The notes: a model not told the origin generated them from the letters alone. Positions 19,127 to 28,662 are shown, counted from the first letter of the stretch. The stretch is 32,025 nt of DNA from Defluviitaleaceae bacterium (GCA_009787785.1 WQSR01000032.1:1-32025); one strand, 5' to 3'. A program made the numbers and translations.

Positions 19127-20086
19127 CTAAACTCCTTGTAAAGCCAAATATCCCAGCAAACAGGCCATCGCCGTGATGACGTAGAAAAAGGCAACGATTT
19201 TCGTCTCCGGCCAGCCCGACAATTCAAAGGTGTGGTGAATGGGGGCCATCTTAAAGAAGCGTCGGCGTGTGAGCTTAAAGTATCCCACTTGAATAATCAC
19301 GCTCAGGGTTTCCACTACATATATTACCGCCACGATGAGCAAAAACAGCGGCATCTGTAGCATGAGGGCAATGGCGGCGACGAATCCGCCCAAGGCCAGA
19401 GAGCCGGTATCGCCCATATACAGCCGGGCCGGATGTGAGTTGAACAGTAAAAAGCCCATGAGCGCGCCCACCGCCGCGCCTGTGACAGGCAAAATGGGCG
19501 AGTTGAACATCCACGCCGCAAACATGAAGAACACGACAATGAGGGCCGTGACCCCCGCCGCCAGGCCGTCCAGGCCATCGGTGAGGTTGGCTCCGTTGGT
19601 GGAGCTTAAAAAAATCAAACAGGCGAAGGCCGGGTAGAAGATGCCCAAATCCAGGACGATTTCCGGGAAAAAGGGGATGAGGATTTCCGTGGAATAGCCG
19701 GGCAAAGTGCGCCAAAACAGCACAAAGGCCACGGATACGATAATCAGCGCAAGGAATTTTTGCCATGCCCGCAGGCCCAGATTTTGCTTGCGGATTTTTT
19801 TCTTGAAATCGTCCAGGAAGCCGATGAAGCCGAAGGCCACCGTCACTCCTACAATGGCCATGGCCTCCGGGTTGCCCCGCATGAAAATAAGCGCGGAAAT
19901 TAAAAAGCCGGAGATAATGATTATGCCGCCCATGGTGGGCGTACCCGCTTTTTTGTGGTGGGAGGAGGGGCCGTCCTCCCGGATGTATTGCCCGAAGCGC
20001 AGTTTAATCAAATAGGGTATTAGCATGGGGCAAAGGATAATATTGGCAATGAAGGCGACCAGTATGGCATATATGGCATTATTCAT
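19127..20086 (-). CDS. mraY: Phospho-N-acetylmuramoyl-pentapeptide transferase
   Basis: MraY is the membrane enzyme that moves phospho-MurNAc-pentapeptide onto undecaprenyl phosphate to give lipid I. The 319-residue protein has about ten helices with the cytoplasmic signatures HHKKAGTPTMGG, the Asp-rich NGANLTDGLDGLAAG and the MAPIHHTFELSGWPE loop with its conserved His triplet region. The start overlaps the murF stop by four bases. Confidence 0.97.
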   Translation of the reverse strand: MNNAIYAILVAFIANIILCPMLIPYLIKLRFGQYIREDGPSSHHKKAGTPTMGGIIIISGFLISALIFMRGNPEAMAIVGVTVAFGFIGFLDDFKKKIRKQNLGLRAWQKFLALIIVSVAFVLFWRTLPGYSTEILIPFFPEIVLDLGIFYPAFACLIFLSSTNGANLTDGLDGLAAGVTALIVVFFMFAAWMFNSPILPVTGAAVGALMGFLLFNSHPARLYMGDTGSLALGGFVAAIALMLQMPLFLLIVAVIYVVETLSVIIQVGYFKLTRRRFFKMAPIHHTFELSGWPETKIVAFFYVITAMACLLGYLALQGV

Positions 20087-21468
20087 GAAATCAGCCCCTC
20101 CACGATATTTTCAAAGGCCATGCCCCGGGAAGCCTTGACCAAAATAATGTCGCCGGGGAAAAGCAGATTGCGCCACTGTTGCATGAAGGCGGCGATATCC
20201 GGGAAGTACAGGGCGGAAAACGCGCCCTCCGACGCCGATTGGTAGCCCTTGTGGATATGCCGCGCCATGGGGCCTATGGCAACCAGGAGGTCAATTCCCG
20301 AGGAAGCGGCGTAGACGCCCAGCTCCCGGTGGCGCGCTTCGGAAACATGGCCCAGCTCGTTCATATCGCCCAGGATGCATACCCGGCGGGATTTTGTCTC
20401 CTCAAGCAACAGCACTTTAATTGCCTCCCGCATGGAGGCGGGGTTCGCGTTGTACGCGTCGTTGATAATGGTCATGCCCTGGCCGTGGAGAATCGAAAGC
20501 CGCCCGCCGGGCACCTCCAGCGCGTCGAAGCCCTGGGCGATTTCCGAGGGGGTCAAGCCCATTTCGATACCCACGGAAGCGGCGAGCAAGGCGTTCATCA
20601 CCATGTGGTTGCCGGGGAGGGGGACGGTGAGGTGTATGTCTTGCCCGTCGATGCGGAAATGACAGCGGGTTTCGGTCATGCCCCGGGGTTGGGTGTGAAT
20701 AATATTGGCCGCGCCGGGATAGCGTTGCCTAAAGGATTTTACCTTTATATCAGCGATGGGCCCGGTGAGGAGGGGGTCATCGCCGTTGAAGATAATTATG
20801 CCCTGGGGATGCAAGCCGTCCACAATTTCCAGCTTGGCATGGAGAATGCCCTCCCGGTTGGCAAAGTTTTCAATGTGGGCGTCGCCGATGTGGGTGATGA
20901 CGGCGATGTCCGGCGCGCCCACCTTGCTTAGGGTGGTGATTTCGTTGGCGTGGTTCATGCCCATTTCAAGCACAAGCACTTTATCGTCGGCCTCAAGCTG
21001 GAAAATGGAGAGGGGGAGGCCGATGTCATTATTAAAATTGCCCAGCGTTTTCTTGGTTTTGTACCGTTGGGACAGGATGCTGGCCATCATTTCCTTGGTG
21101 GTGGTTTTGCCCGCGCTTCCGGTGACGGCCACCACTTTGATGTCGTGGATGCGGCGGTAATAAGCGGCTAAGTCCAGCAGGGCCTGGCGGGTGGAGGGGA
21201 CTTGGATAAGGGGGATGGCGGGGGAGGGGGGCGAAATGTTTTTTTCCGTGAGGGCGCAAACCGCGCCGGATGCGGCGGCTTGCTGGATGTAATCGTGGCC
21301 GTCGAAGCGTTCCCCCCGGATGGGGACGAACAATGGGCCTTCCTTGCCCTGGGCGGGCGTCAGCGTTCGTGTGTCGATGCCAATGGCGGTTATGATGGCG
21401 TCATCGGGGTTGCCACAAAGCAATGTTCCTTTGCAGGCGGTAATGATTGCTTCCATGCTCAGTCGCAT
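20083..21468 (-). CDS. murF: UDP-N-acetylmuramoyl-tripeptide--D-alanyl-D-alanine ligase
   Basis: MurF adds D-Ala-D-Ala to finish the cytoplasmic pentapeptide precursor. The 461-residue protein has the P-loop GSAGKTTTKEM, the GNFNNDIGLPL block, LEMGMNHANEI and the NDAYNANPASM motif specific to MurF. ATG 21468 overlaps the murE end by ten bases and has GTGAGG upstream; ATG 21456 is less well supported. Confidence 0.96.
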   Translation of the reverse strand: MRLSMEAIITACKGTLLCGNPDDAIITAIGIDTRTLTPAQGKEGPLFVPIRGERFDGHDYIQQAAASGAVCALTEKNISPPSPAIPLIQVPSTRQALLDLAAYYRRIHDIKVVAVTGSAGKTTTKEMMASILSQRYKTKKTLGNFNNDIGLPLSIFQLEADDKVLVLEMGMNHANEITTLSKVGAPDIAVITHIGDAHIENFANREGILHAKLEIVDGLHPQGIIIFNGDDPLLTGPIADIKVKSFRQRYPGAANIIHTQPRGMTETRCHFRIDGQDIHLTVPLPGNHMVMNALLAASVGIEMGLTPSEIAQGFDALEVPGGRLSILHGQGMTIINDAYNANPASMREAIKVLLLEETKSRRVCILGDMNELGHVSEARHRELGVYAASSGIDLLVAIGPMARHIHKGYQSASEGAFSALYFPDIAAFMQQWRNLLFPGDIILVKASRGMAFENIVEGLIS

Positions 21469-22925
21469 AATGCCTCACATCCCACTTCATAGTCGTCAAA
21501 ATGGTGCTTGGTGGTGCCGATGATTTGATAATTTTCGTGACCTTTGCCGGCGATGATGAGGGCGTCGCCTTCTTTCAATAGCTTGACCCCGGCGCAGATG
21601 GCCTCCCGGCGGTTTTCGTTGATTTCATACAGGACAGGGGTTTCCTTCACACCGGCTTCGATGTGGCGGATGATTTCCGCCGGGTCTTCGGTGCGGGGAT
21701 TGTCGGAGGTGAGGAGCACATAATCGGAAAGCTCCCCCGCGATGCGCCCCATTTGCGGGCGTTTTTCCTTGTCCCGGTCGCCGCCACAGCCGAAGAGGGT
21801 GATAACGCGCCGGTTGGTAAGCTCCCGCACGGCTTGGATTGTGCTTTTCAGGCCGTCGGGGGAATGGGCGTAGTCCACGAAAACCTGGACGCCGCGCTGG
21901 TTGGGGATGGCTTGCAAGCGGCCGGGTACTTGGGCAATCTGTGCCACGCCCTCCCGGATGGCCGCCGCGTGGACGCCCAGCAACTGTGCCACCCCGATGG
22001 CCGCAAGGCAATTGTATACGTTGTACCGCCCCAAGGCGGGGAGGGTAAAATATTGCATCAGGCCGCCGGCTTCCAGGTCGAATGTCATGCCCTGCGCCGT
22101 GTTTTGGATATGTAGGGCGCGTAGGTCGGCGTCGGCTTGCAGGCTGTAATACAGGCAGGGGTCGCCGGTGAAAAGCTTGAGCATGGTGGGGGTGGCGGGG
22201 TCGTCGGCGTTGGCTACGGCTGTGCGGCTGATTTTAAAAAGCTGTGCCTTGGCGTCGTGATAGTTTTGCATCGTACCGTGGAAGTCGAGGTGGTCTTGGG
22301 TCAAGTTGGTGAAGACCCCGATGTCGAAGGTCAGCCCTTCCATTTTGTGCAACGCCAGCGCGTGGGAGGAAACCTCCATGATGACGTCTTGTACGCCCAT
22401 TTGGTGCATCTTGGCGAAAATCCGGTGCAATTCCAGCGGGTCGGGGGTAGTGTCGGTGGTGAAGGGAAAGTCAAAGATTTCGCCGTTTATTTGAATCCCC
22501 GCCGTGCCGATGAGCCCGGTTTTGCGCCCGCTGGCGCGCAGGATGTTTTCGATGAAGTGGGTGGTGGTGGTTTTCCCGTTGGTGCCGGTAACGCCGACGA
22601 GCCGCATATTGCGTGAAGAATGGCCGTACAGGTTGGCGGCGATGGGGCCCATGGCTTTACGGGTGTTTTCCACGTAGATGATGGGCTTGCCGGGGGGGAA
22701 CGCCGCTGTTTTGTCCTCGACGAGGTACGCCGCCGCCCCTTTCCTGTCCGCTTCCATAATATACCGATGCCCGTCCACATTCAAGCCTCTTCGGCTGACA
22801 AGAAACGCACCAATTGACACTTTATTAAAATCCATAACAACATCCGACACATAGGAATCAATTGCGCCTTGCAAAACCTCGTGGGGGATGCCCATAAGCA
22901 GGTCGGATAATTTATATTGATTCAT
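21459..22925 (-). CDS. murE: UDP-N-acetylmuramoyl-tripeptide synthetase, meso-diaminopimelate type
   Basis: MurE adds the third residue of the stem peptide. The 488-residue protein has the P-loop GTNGKTTTTHF at about 114-124, the EVSSHAL and NLTQDHLDFHG blocks, and SDNPRTEDP, the DNPR signature that selects meso-diaminopimelate rather than lysine. The wall is therefore predicted to be mDAP type. I chose ATG 22925, six bases after GGAGG, over an upstream in-frame start at 22946 that lies before that site. Confidence 0.96.
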   Translation of the reverse strand: MNQYKLSDLLMGIPHEVLQGAIDSYVSDVVMDFNKVSIGAFLVSRRGLNVDGHRYIMEADRKGAAAYLVEDKTAAFPPGKPIIYVENTRKAMGPIAANLYGHSSRNMRLVGVTGTNGKTTTTHFIENILRASGRKTGLIGTAGIQINGEIFDFPFTTDTTPDPLELHRIFAKMHQMGVQDVIMEVSSHALALHKMEGLTFDIGVFTNLTQDHLDFHGTMQNYHDAKAQLFKISRTAVANADDPATPTMLKLFTGDPCLYYSLQADADLRALHIQNTAQGMTFDLEAGGLMQYFTLPALGRYNVYNCLAAIGVAQLLGVHAAAIREGVAQIAQVPGRLQAIPNQRGVQVFVDYAHSPDGLKSTIQAVRELTNRRVITLFGCGGDRDKEKRPQMGRIAGELSDYVLLTSDNPRTEDPAEIIRHIEAGVKETPVLYEINENRREAICAGVKLLKEGDALIIAGKGHENYQIIGTTKHHFDDYEVGCEALCD

Positions 22926-22952
22926 GCGTACCTCCAAGGAAACCATAAATTT

Positions 22953-24905
22953 TCACTGTGCCCGCAACAAAACGCGCTCCCCTTGGTTGGCCAGCTCGCC
23001 GGGGATGGGGAATTGGTCAATTATAGTATTACCCTCCCCCACTATGTCAAACCCCAGGCGCGCTTCCTTGAGCATACGCTGGGCTTCGGCGCGTTCCAGC
23101 CCGCGCAGGTGGGGGACGATGACCGGGGCCGTGCCGGGGACGGCCAGCTCCACTTCATTGAATACAGGGCGAATCCCAAGGTAGGGGAGGGTGTTTTCCA
23201 GCAAAATTTGCATCACCGGGCCGGTGACTTGGCCGCCATAGTACGCGCCCGTGGGCTCGTCGATGAGCACCAAAGCCACCACCTGGGGGTTCTCTGCCGG
23301 GGCGAAGGCCATAATGGATGAAATATATTTGCCACTGCCCCGGGGAAGCTTTTGGCTGGTGGCGGTTTTGCCGCCCACCCGGAAGCCGGGGATGTAGGTG
23401 CGCCGCCCCGTGCCCTCGCTCACCACGGATTCCAAAATAAAGCGCATGGTTTCACTCACCTCGGCGGGTAAAATCTGCTCGCCACGGGGCGGGGCAAATT
23501 CCTCCACGATACGGCCTTGCGAATCCAGCAGGCGCATCCCCACATGGGGCGTGACCAGGTAGCCGCCGTTAATTACCGTGGCCGCCGCCCGCACCAGCTG
23601 CAGGGGCGTGATGGTCAGGCTTTGCCCAAAGGCCATGGTAGCCAGCTCCACCGGCCCGATTTTTTCCAAGGGGTATAAAATACCCACCGCTTCCCCCGGC
23701 AAGTCGATGCCCGTTTTCTCCCGGAAGCCAAAGCGCATGAGATAATCGTAAAAAAGCTCCGCGCCCAGTTGCTCGCCGACGGTCATAAACACCGGGTTGC
23801 AGGAATTTTGCACCCCTTGCAGAAAGCTCTGCGCCCCGTGGGAGCGGGGGGAACGCCAGCATTTGATTTGCCGGCCGCCTACGGTCATGGAGCCGGAGCA
23901 GGTGAAAATGCTTTGGGTGGTGATGATACCTTCGGCGATGCCGGCGGCAGAGGTGACGATTTTGAAGGTGGAGCCGGGCTCGTAGGTGTCGTTGATGGCG
24001 AAGTTGCGCCACATTTGGTTCAGCTTGTTCATTTGCTCCTCTTGGTTGAAGGTGTCCCAGATTTCGGCCAGGGCGGGGTCTTGGATGGTGAAGGGGTCGT
24101 TGAGGTCGAAGTCGGGCTTGTTGGCCAGGGCGTAGATTTGCCCGTTTTGGGGGTTCATAAGGATAATAACGCCGCGCAGGGCGTTTTTTTCACGCACCAG
24201 GAGCTCGATGGTCTGCTCGGCATAGGCTTGGAGCATGACATCGAGGGTCAGCACCAGGCTGTAGCCGTCGGTGGGCGGCACGCGGTAAATGCGCCCGTGC
24301 TCCAGCACACGCCCGGCTACGTCGGTTTCCGTAAGGATGCGCCCCGGCTGGCCGCGCAGGTGGGCATCGTATTTGGCCTCCAGGCCGATGATGCCTTGGT
24401 TGTCGCGCCCGACGAAGCCGATAACCTGGGACGCCAGGAAGCCGAAGGGATATACCCGCCGGATGTCCTCGTCGATGACCACGCCGGGGAGGTTCATCCC
24501 GCGCAAGCGGTCAGCGGTGGCTTTGTCTACCTGGCTGGCCACCCGCACCAACGCCACCCGCCGGGAGATTTTCTCCAGCACATCGTACTCGTCCAGGTTC
24601 AATTCCCGCGCCAGGGTATGGGCCGTGACGGGTAAATCGCGGATTTGCGCGTAAATGACGCTTACCGACGCCACGGTTTCCGTCACGGCCAGGCCCACCA
24701 TGTTCCGGTCGTAGATACTGCCCCGGTTGGGCGCGATGAGCCGGTCCCGGGTTTGCTGTTCGAAGGCCAGGGCCTGCCATTCCTCCCCGCGGAAGGCTTG
24801 TATGTAAAAAATACGCCCCACCAGCGCAACAAGTGCGAGCTGCATAAATAACATGGTATATAGTGCCTTCTTTCGGATATTGAAGGGAGCCTTGAACCGT
24901 TGCAT
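22953..24905 (-). CDS. spoVD: Class B penicillin-binding protein with PASTA domain (FtsI/SpoVD type)
   Basis: This transpeptidase cross-links septal or spore peptidoglycan with its SEDS partner. It has a short cytoplasmic tail, one membrane helix (about 14-36), a dimerisation domain with RGSIYDRN (61-68), and the transpeptidase domain with STFK (312-315, nucleophile Ser312) and SCN (368-370). The third motif, usually KTG, reads KTA (513-515), in GGKTATSQ. One PASTA domain follows from about 597 to the end. A PASTA domain in the mur cluster is typical of SpoVD and of some vegetative FtsI/PbpB; which of these it is cannot be decided here. It is the first gene of the six-gene wall operon; its own ribosome binding site is weak. 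Confidence 0.92.
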   Translation of the reverse strand: MQRFKAPFNIRKKALYTMLFMQLALVALVGRIFYIQAFRGEEWQALAFEQQTRDRLIAPNRGSIYDRNMVGLAVTETVASVSVIYAQIRDLPVTAHTLARELNLDEYDVLEKISRRVALVRVASQVDKATADRLRGMNLPGVVIDEDIRRVYPFGFLASQVIGFVGRDNQGIIGLEAKYDAHLRGQPGRILTETDVAGRVLEHGRIYRVPPTDGYSLVLTLDVMLQAYAEQTIELLVREKNALRGVIILMNPQNGQIYALANKPDFDLNDPFTIQDPALAEIWDTFNQEEQMNKLNQMWRNFAINDTYEPGSTFKIVTSAAGIAEGIITTQSIFTCSGSMTVGGRQIKCWRSPRSHGAQSFLQGVQNSCNPVFMTVGEQLGAELFYDYLMRFGFREKTGIDLPGEAVGILYPLEKIGPVELATMAFGQSLTITPLQLVRAAATVINGGYLVTPHVGMRLLDSQGRIVEEFAPPRGEQILPAEVSETMRFILESVVSEGTGRRTYIPGFRVGGKTATSQKLPRGSGKYISSIMAFAPAENPQVVALVLIDEPTGAYYGGQVTGPVMQILLENTLPYLGIRPVFNEVELAVPGTAPVIVPHLRGLERAEAQRMLKEARLGFDIVGEGNTIIDQFPIPGELANQGERVLLRAQ

Positions 24906-24989
24906 ACACGCCGCTTTCTATTTTTGATTACAAATATCGTATTCACATTGGAGGGTGAAAATGTTTCCAATGGCAAAATGGGATAAAAA

Positions 24990-25019
24990 TTTACATTTTA
25001 TATAAATATGCGTTATACT
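24990..25019 (+). promoter_or_regulatory. Promoter for the cyclic-nucleotide-binding/DUF2225 gene
   Basis: TTTACA (24990-24995) and TATACT (25014-25019) are 18 bases apart in an AT-rich divergent spacer. An in-frame ATG at 25008 lies inside this promoter, which supports the later start at 25050. A weaker reverse candidate for the wall operon, TTTTCA and GATATT 17 bases apart, is seen on the other strand near 24930-24962. Confidence 0.7.
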
Positions 25020-25049
25020 GGGCGGACTAATTTTGATAGGGGCGATATA

Positions 25050-26321
25050 ATGAACGCGAACGTGGATTTAATGAAGGTACTGAGCGACAGTGCCACCACC
25101 ATGCGCTTTGCGCAGGGCAATGCCATTACCACCGAGGGCGATGGCATGGGCGATGAAATGTTTTTTCTCCTTTCCGGGAAGGTGGGCGTGTATAGGAATT
25201 ACAAAAAGGCCAATGAAGTGAAAATCGCCGAGTTGAATCCGGGCGATTTTTTTGGTGAGATGACGTTGTTTTTGAACCGGCCCCGAACCTCCACCACCGT
25301 GGCGGAGACCGAGCCGGTTATCGTGCTTGCCGTAAACCGTTCCAATGCCTATGAATTTTTACAGCATCAGCCCCAGGTGACTTTTGCCATGCTCAAGGCC
25401 CTTTGCGAAAGGCTTGAAAAAATAACGGATTTGAAAGTTTCAACTTTCACCGCCGGAAAGCCCGCCGCCGTTGCCGCCGCGCCCGTTGCCGCGCCCGCGT
25501 CTGCCGCGCCTGTGTCTGCCACCCCCGCCCAGCCCGCCGCCGCCCCCAAAAAAGAAGCCGCGCCCGTCACAGCCACCGCGCTGGATACCAATACCGATTT
25601 ATTCCCCCAGGGGCATAAAAAATACTCGTTGCAAATCCCCGCCACATCAGATGAAATGATATACGAAAAGAAATTCGAATGCCCCCTGTGCGCGAAGAAC
25701 TTCACCACCTACGGTGCGCGGGACACACGCCTGAAGGTCATCGAGCGCGAGAAGGATTTCCGCACCCGGCATGAGGGCATCGACATCACCCATTACGAGC
25801 TCGTCACCTGCACCCATTGCTATTTCAGCAATTTCGATACGTCCATGAAGACAGCCATCGCCTCCCGTTTTTATCCCAATACAAGCAAAATCACCGCATA
25901 TGGAAAGGGACTGGGGCTTACCTTCGCCAAGGAGCGTAATATCAACGAAATCTTTGCCGGGTATTACCTTGCGTTGAAGGGCGCGGATTTGTTCTATACC
26001 CACAGCCATCTATTGGTGGCGAAGGCTTGGTTGCGCCTGATGTGGCTGTACAAGGATTGTGAAGATACCCAAATGGAAGACTACGCCCTGGAAAGAGCGC
26101 ACAAAGCCTACATTTCCGTTTTCGAGAACACAGAAGTCAACCCCAACGCCGCACAGCAAATCAGCATTATCGTTGGGGAGCTGAGCCTGCGGGTGAACGA
26201 CCTGTCGTCGGCGAAAACCTACTTCACCAAGGCGCGGATGCACCGCTCCGGCGGTCAGGTCATGATAAAAATGGCCGAGGACGGCATCGACGAAATCAGA
26301 CGCAGAGAAGCAGGGGAATAA
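25050..26321 (+). CDS. Cyclic-nucleotide-binding domain fused to DUF2225
   Basis: Residues 10-125 of 423 form a CAP-type cyclic-nucleotide-binding domain with the phosphate cassette FGEMTLFLNRPRTSTTV (68-84), including the Glu and Arg-Thr that usually hold cyclic nucleotide. A disordered linker of Ala and Pro (about 135-178) leads to a DUF2225 domain with two Cys pairs, CPLC (211-214) and CTHC (254-257), probably one zinc site, and a helical C-terminus. There is no helix-turn-helix, so it is not a transcription factor of the Crp kind. Stand-alone DUF2225 proteins in Bacillota are usually near 230 residues; function is unknown. The start is ATG 25050 with AGGGG seven bases upstream. It stands alone, facing away from the wall operon. 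Confidence 0.9.
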   Translation: MNANVDLMKVLSDSATTMRFAQGNAITTEGDGMGDEMFFLLSGKVGVYRNYKKANEVKIAELNPGDFFGEMTLFLNRPRTSTTVAETEPVIVLAVNRSNAYEFLQHQPQVTFAMLKALCERLEKITDLKVSTFTAGKPAAVAAAPVAAPASAAPVSATPAQPAAAPKKEAAPVTATALDTNTDLFPQGHKKYSLQIPATSDEMIYEKKFECPLCAKNFTTYGARDTRLKVIEREKDFRTRHEGIDITHYELVTCTHCYFSNFDTSMKTAIASRFYPNTSKITAYGKGLGLTFAKERNINEIFAGYYLALKGADLFYTHSHLLVAKAWLRLMWLYKDCEDTQMEDYALERAHKAYISVFENTEVNPNAAQQISIIVGELSLRVNDLSSAKTYFTKARMHRSGGQVMIKMAEDGIDEIRRREAGE

Positions 26322-26351
26322 CCCCGCTTGGAGGAATTGGATAAAACTGCC

Positions 26352-26378
26352 AAAAAAGCCGCGAACGCGGCTTTTTTT
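26352..26378. terminator. Bidirectional intrinsic terminator
   Basis: GCCGCG (26358-26363) and CGCGGC (26366-26371) pair around AA, with six A residues before and seven T residues after. It can end the forward DUF2225 gene and the reverse ATPase gene. The arms and flanks nearly repeat those at 8585-8612. Confidence 0.9.
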
Positions 26379-26427
26379 ATATTTTTTCATAAGACAGCCC
26401 CTTATATGGTGAAAGGTTAAAAAGAGG

Positions 26428-28344
26428 CTACCCCTGCAAGGTTAGTTCATGATATTTTTTTTCATCCAGCTCAGCTTCTTCATTTCTGCCCATTTTTTTA
26501 TAGAGTTCGCTTCGGTTAATATACGCTAGGGCGTTTTGGGGATTCAATTCAATAGCCCTGTTGAAATCATGCAACGCGTTATCATTATCTCCCCGCTTCA
26601 TATACAAATAACCTCTGTTGTTGTGCACTAACATATAATTTGGATTAATTCCAATAGCTTTATTGTAATCATCTAAAGCTCTTTCAATTTCATTCATTGA
26701 TGCGTATGCATTCCCTCTATTGTTATAAGCCCATGTAAATTTCGAATCGAGTTCGATTGCTTTGTTATAATCTATTAGTGCGCGTTCAAAATCGCCAATA
26801 TCATAATACTCAACTCCTCTGTCATTATACGAATGCTTATACCTATCGTTAAGCTCTATAGATTTGGTAAAAAGTTTTATTATTTCTCTTTTTTTTAGCA
26901 ACATTTGATTTTTTGTTAAATTTATTTTATTTTTTATACTTGCTTTAACGACTCCCTTTAAATGATAGCCTTTATAATCGGTTTTATTTATTTTGATATA
27001 TGCTTGAATCATTTTTAAAGCCTCATCGAACAATTCAACACCCAACAGGCAAATAGCCAATTCATATCGTAATGTTGGATTAATGCTTTTATTTAACGAA
27101 AGGGCCATCTCAAAATCAATTTTTGCGTCATTATAATTATTAAAATCGTATAAAAAAATCAAGCCTCTTAAATAACATATTTCCGCTTGCAATTTTTTAT
27201 TTTTTCCGGCATCAAGGCGCAAGGCTGTGGATAAATCAGCTATGGCGTCGGTGAGATTGTCGTTATATCGGTTGTATACCGCCGATTTATATAAAATGTC
27301 GCAGGAAGTGATGCCACTCGCTTTTTTGGATTGCAGGTCGCTGTAAAATGCATTAATTGATTGGCCTCCCCGCAATGTCTCCAGCAGTTCTTCCACGCGG
27401 CCTTTATTGTCATATTCATAAAAATAATATTCTGATTTATTAAAAATGGATTTTCTTTTATTTGTTAATTCATTTGTAGAAATAATTTTAGTAATTAGCC
27501 GATAATAATCGCCATATATATGGCTTTGGGTTCGGCCATTCGTATTCTTTCGCAGGATGTTTTGCTCGTCCATCTCAATTTTCCGCTCGGAATGGATAAC
27601 GGTAATATCAGCATCGGACAAACCGGGCGCACCTACCGCTTCAATTAATTTCTTCTTCGCTTGGGCAACAATGGCAGAGGTTTCCGCAGAGAGGGGCATG
27701 GGTATACGCGTGAGGGCGCAAAATACATCTATCTTCTGATTTTTCTCATGATATGAAGCGGAGGCAATCTGCCGGTACATCAAGCCCGTGCCGTGGTAAT
27801 TTTCTCTATTGTTGGCAGAAAAAACGATGGTCTTATCCGCAAGGGCCATGGTACACAGCTTGCTTAAAACCGTGATGCCCGAGCGGGAATCAATAAACAA
27901 GAAATCCGGCTTTATTTCCGTTTCAATTTGGTGCTTGAGGTATTCAAAATACAATAAACCATTATTGTCTTCCCCAAAAAAAAGATTGTCCCAATTCATT
28001 TTGGCAAGGGTTTTCCAGTATGTTAAGTTCAAGCCCTTACCCGCGCTCATCAGTTTAATATAGCCGCCGTTTGGGGTTATTTCATATGTATGAATATATT
28101 CGCTCACCGATTCGGGATAGTTGCCGTCTATGCAGGAATGGATATATTCTAAAACCCCCGGCTTATTATGCAATTTGTCCCGGTCAGGCTCGGGGTCAAA
28201 TTTATAAAGTATGCCGGGGGCTTCCAAGTCCATATCTAATATGCAAACGGAAAAATGATTTTCCGCCAGATATTTTGCCGTATAGGCCAGCGCGAGAGTG
28301 CGTCCCGCACCCCCCTTATATGAATAAAAAGCTACCGTTTTCAT
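26428..28344 (-). CDS. ParA/MinD-like ATPase with KGGxGR variant Walker A and C-terminal TPR repeats
   Basis: Residues 1-290 of 638 are a ParA/MinD-like ATPase: KGGAGRT (10-16), where Arg15 replaces the usual P-loop Lys, DMDLEAPG (37-44) and Walker B FLFID (148-152). The deviant KGGxGR form is a known variant family, found in conflict or signalling contexts in other bacteria. The second half is helical: divergent TPR-like repeats from about 350 to 480, then four clear 34-residue TPRs with NRG/Y..AI...P spacing from about 503 to the end. AAAGGA precedes the ATG at good spacing. It is the last of three genes starting with a JAMM protein, and AT-richer than the flanks. Substrate and partner are unknown; a regulated scaffold with nucleotide switching is inference. 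Confidence 0.85.
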   Translation of the reverse strand: MKTVAFYSYKGGAGRTLALAYTAKYLAENHFSVCILDMDLEAPGILYKFDPEPDRDKLHNKPGVLEYIHSCIDGNYPESVSEYIHTYEITPNGGYIKLMSAGKGLNLTYWKTLAKMNWDNLFFGEDNNGLLYFEYLKHQIETEIKPDFLFIDSRSGITVLSKLCTMALADKTIVFSANNRENYHGTGLMYRQIASASYHEKNQKIDVFCALTRIPMPLSAETSAIVAQAKKKLIEAVGAPGLSDADITVIHSERKIEMDEQNILRKNTNGRTQSHIYGDYYRLITKIISTNELTNKRKSIFNKSEYYFYEYDNKGRVEELLETLRGGQSINAFYSDLQSKKASGITSCDILYKSAVYNRYNDNLTDAIADLSTALRLDAGKNKKLQAEICYLRGLIFLYDFNNYNDAKIDFEMALSLNKSINPTLRYELAICLLGVELFDEALKMIQAYIKINKTDYKGYHLKGVVKASIKNKINLTKNQMLLKKREIIKLFTKSIELNDRYKHSYNDRGVEYYDIGDFERALIDYNKAIELDSKFTWAYNNRGNAYASMNEIERALDDYNKAIGINPNYMLVHNNRGYLYMKRGDNDNALHDFNRAIELNPQNALAYINRSELYKKMGRNEEAELDEKKYHELTLQG

Positions 28345-28368
28345 ATGCAGTTCCTTTTGCTGTAGGTT

Positions 28369-28662
28369 TTATGCGGCTTCGGTGGTTTCGCCAAACCCCA
28401 AGTTATTTTTAAAAGCCTCTTTTTTACTGTATTTCTCATCAAAATTCGGCAAAATATCAGATATTATGCCGAGCCTTCTTTTTTTTACTTCCAACGCGTT
28501 TTCGTGGAAAATTTGCCGTATTTCATCCAAGGTATGTTGAAGCTCGGCGTCCAGGATTTCAATGGGTTCTTTGTTCTGTGCTTTTGCGATAGTATCCACG
28601 CGCTCAAAGTCTTGCTTTAGCTCTTTAATAAAATCAGGATTATTAAATAATTTTCCGGCCAT
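28369..28662 (-). CDS. Small helical protein of unknown function
   Basis: I do not recognise this 97-residue protein. It is charged and predicted helical, with heptad-like patterns between about 15 and 70 and no membrane segment or cysteine. It lies between the JAMM protein gene (six bases upstream) and the KGGxGR ATPase gene (24 bases downstream), so it probably belongs to the same system, perhaps as an adaptor or a JAMM substrate; that is a guess. ATG 28662 has only GAAGG about 12 bases upstream; a GTG at 28671 and a TTG at 28683 are in frame and overlap the upstream stop. Confidence 0.7.
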   Translation of the reverse strand: MAGKLFNNPDFIKELKQDFERVDTIAKAQNKEPIEILDAELQHTLDEIRQIFHENALEVKKRRLGIISDILPNFDEKYSKKEAFKNNLGFGETTEAA

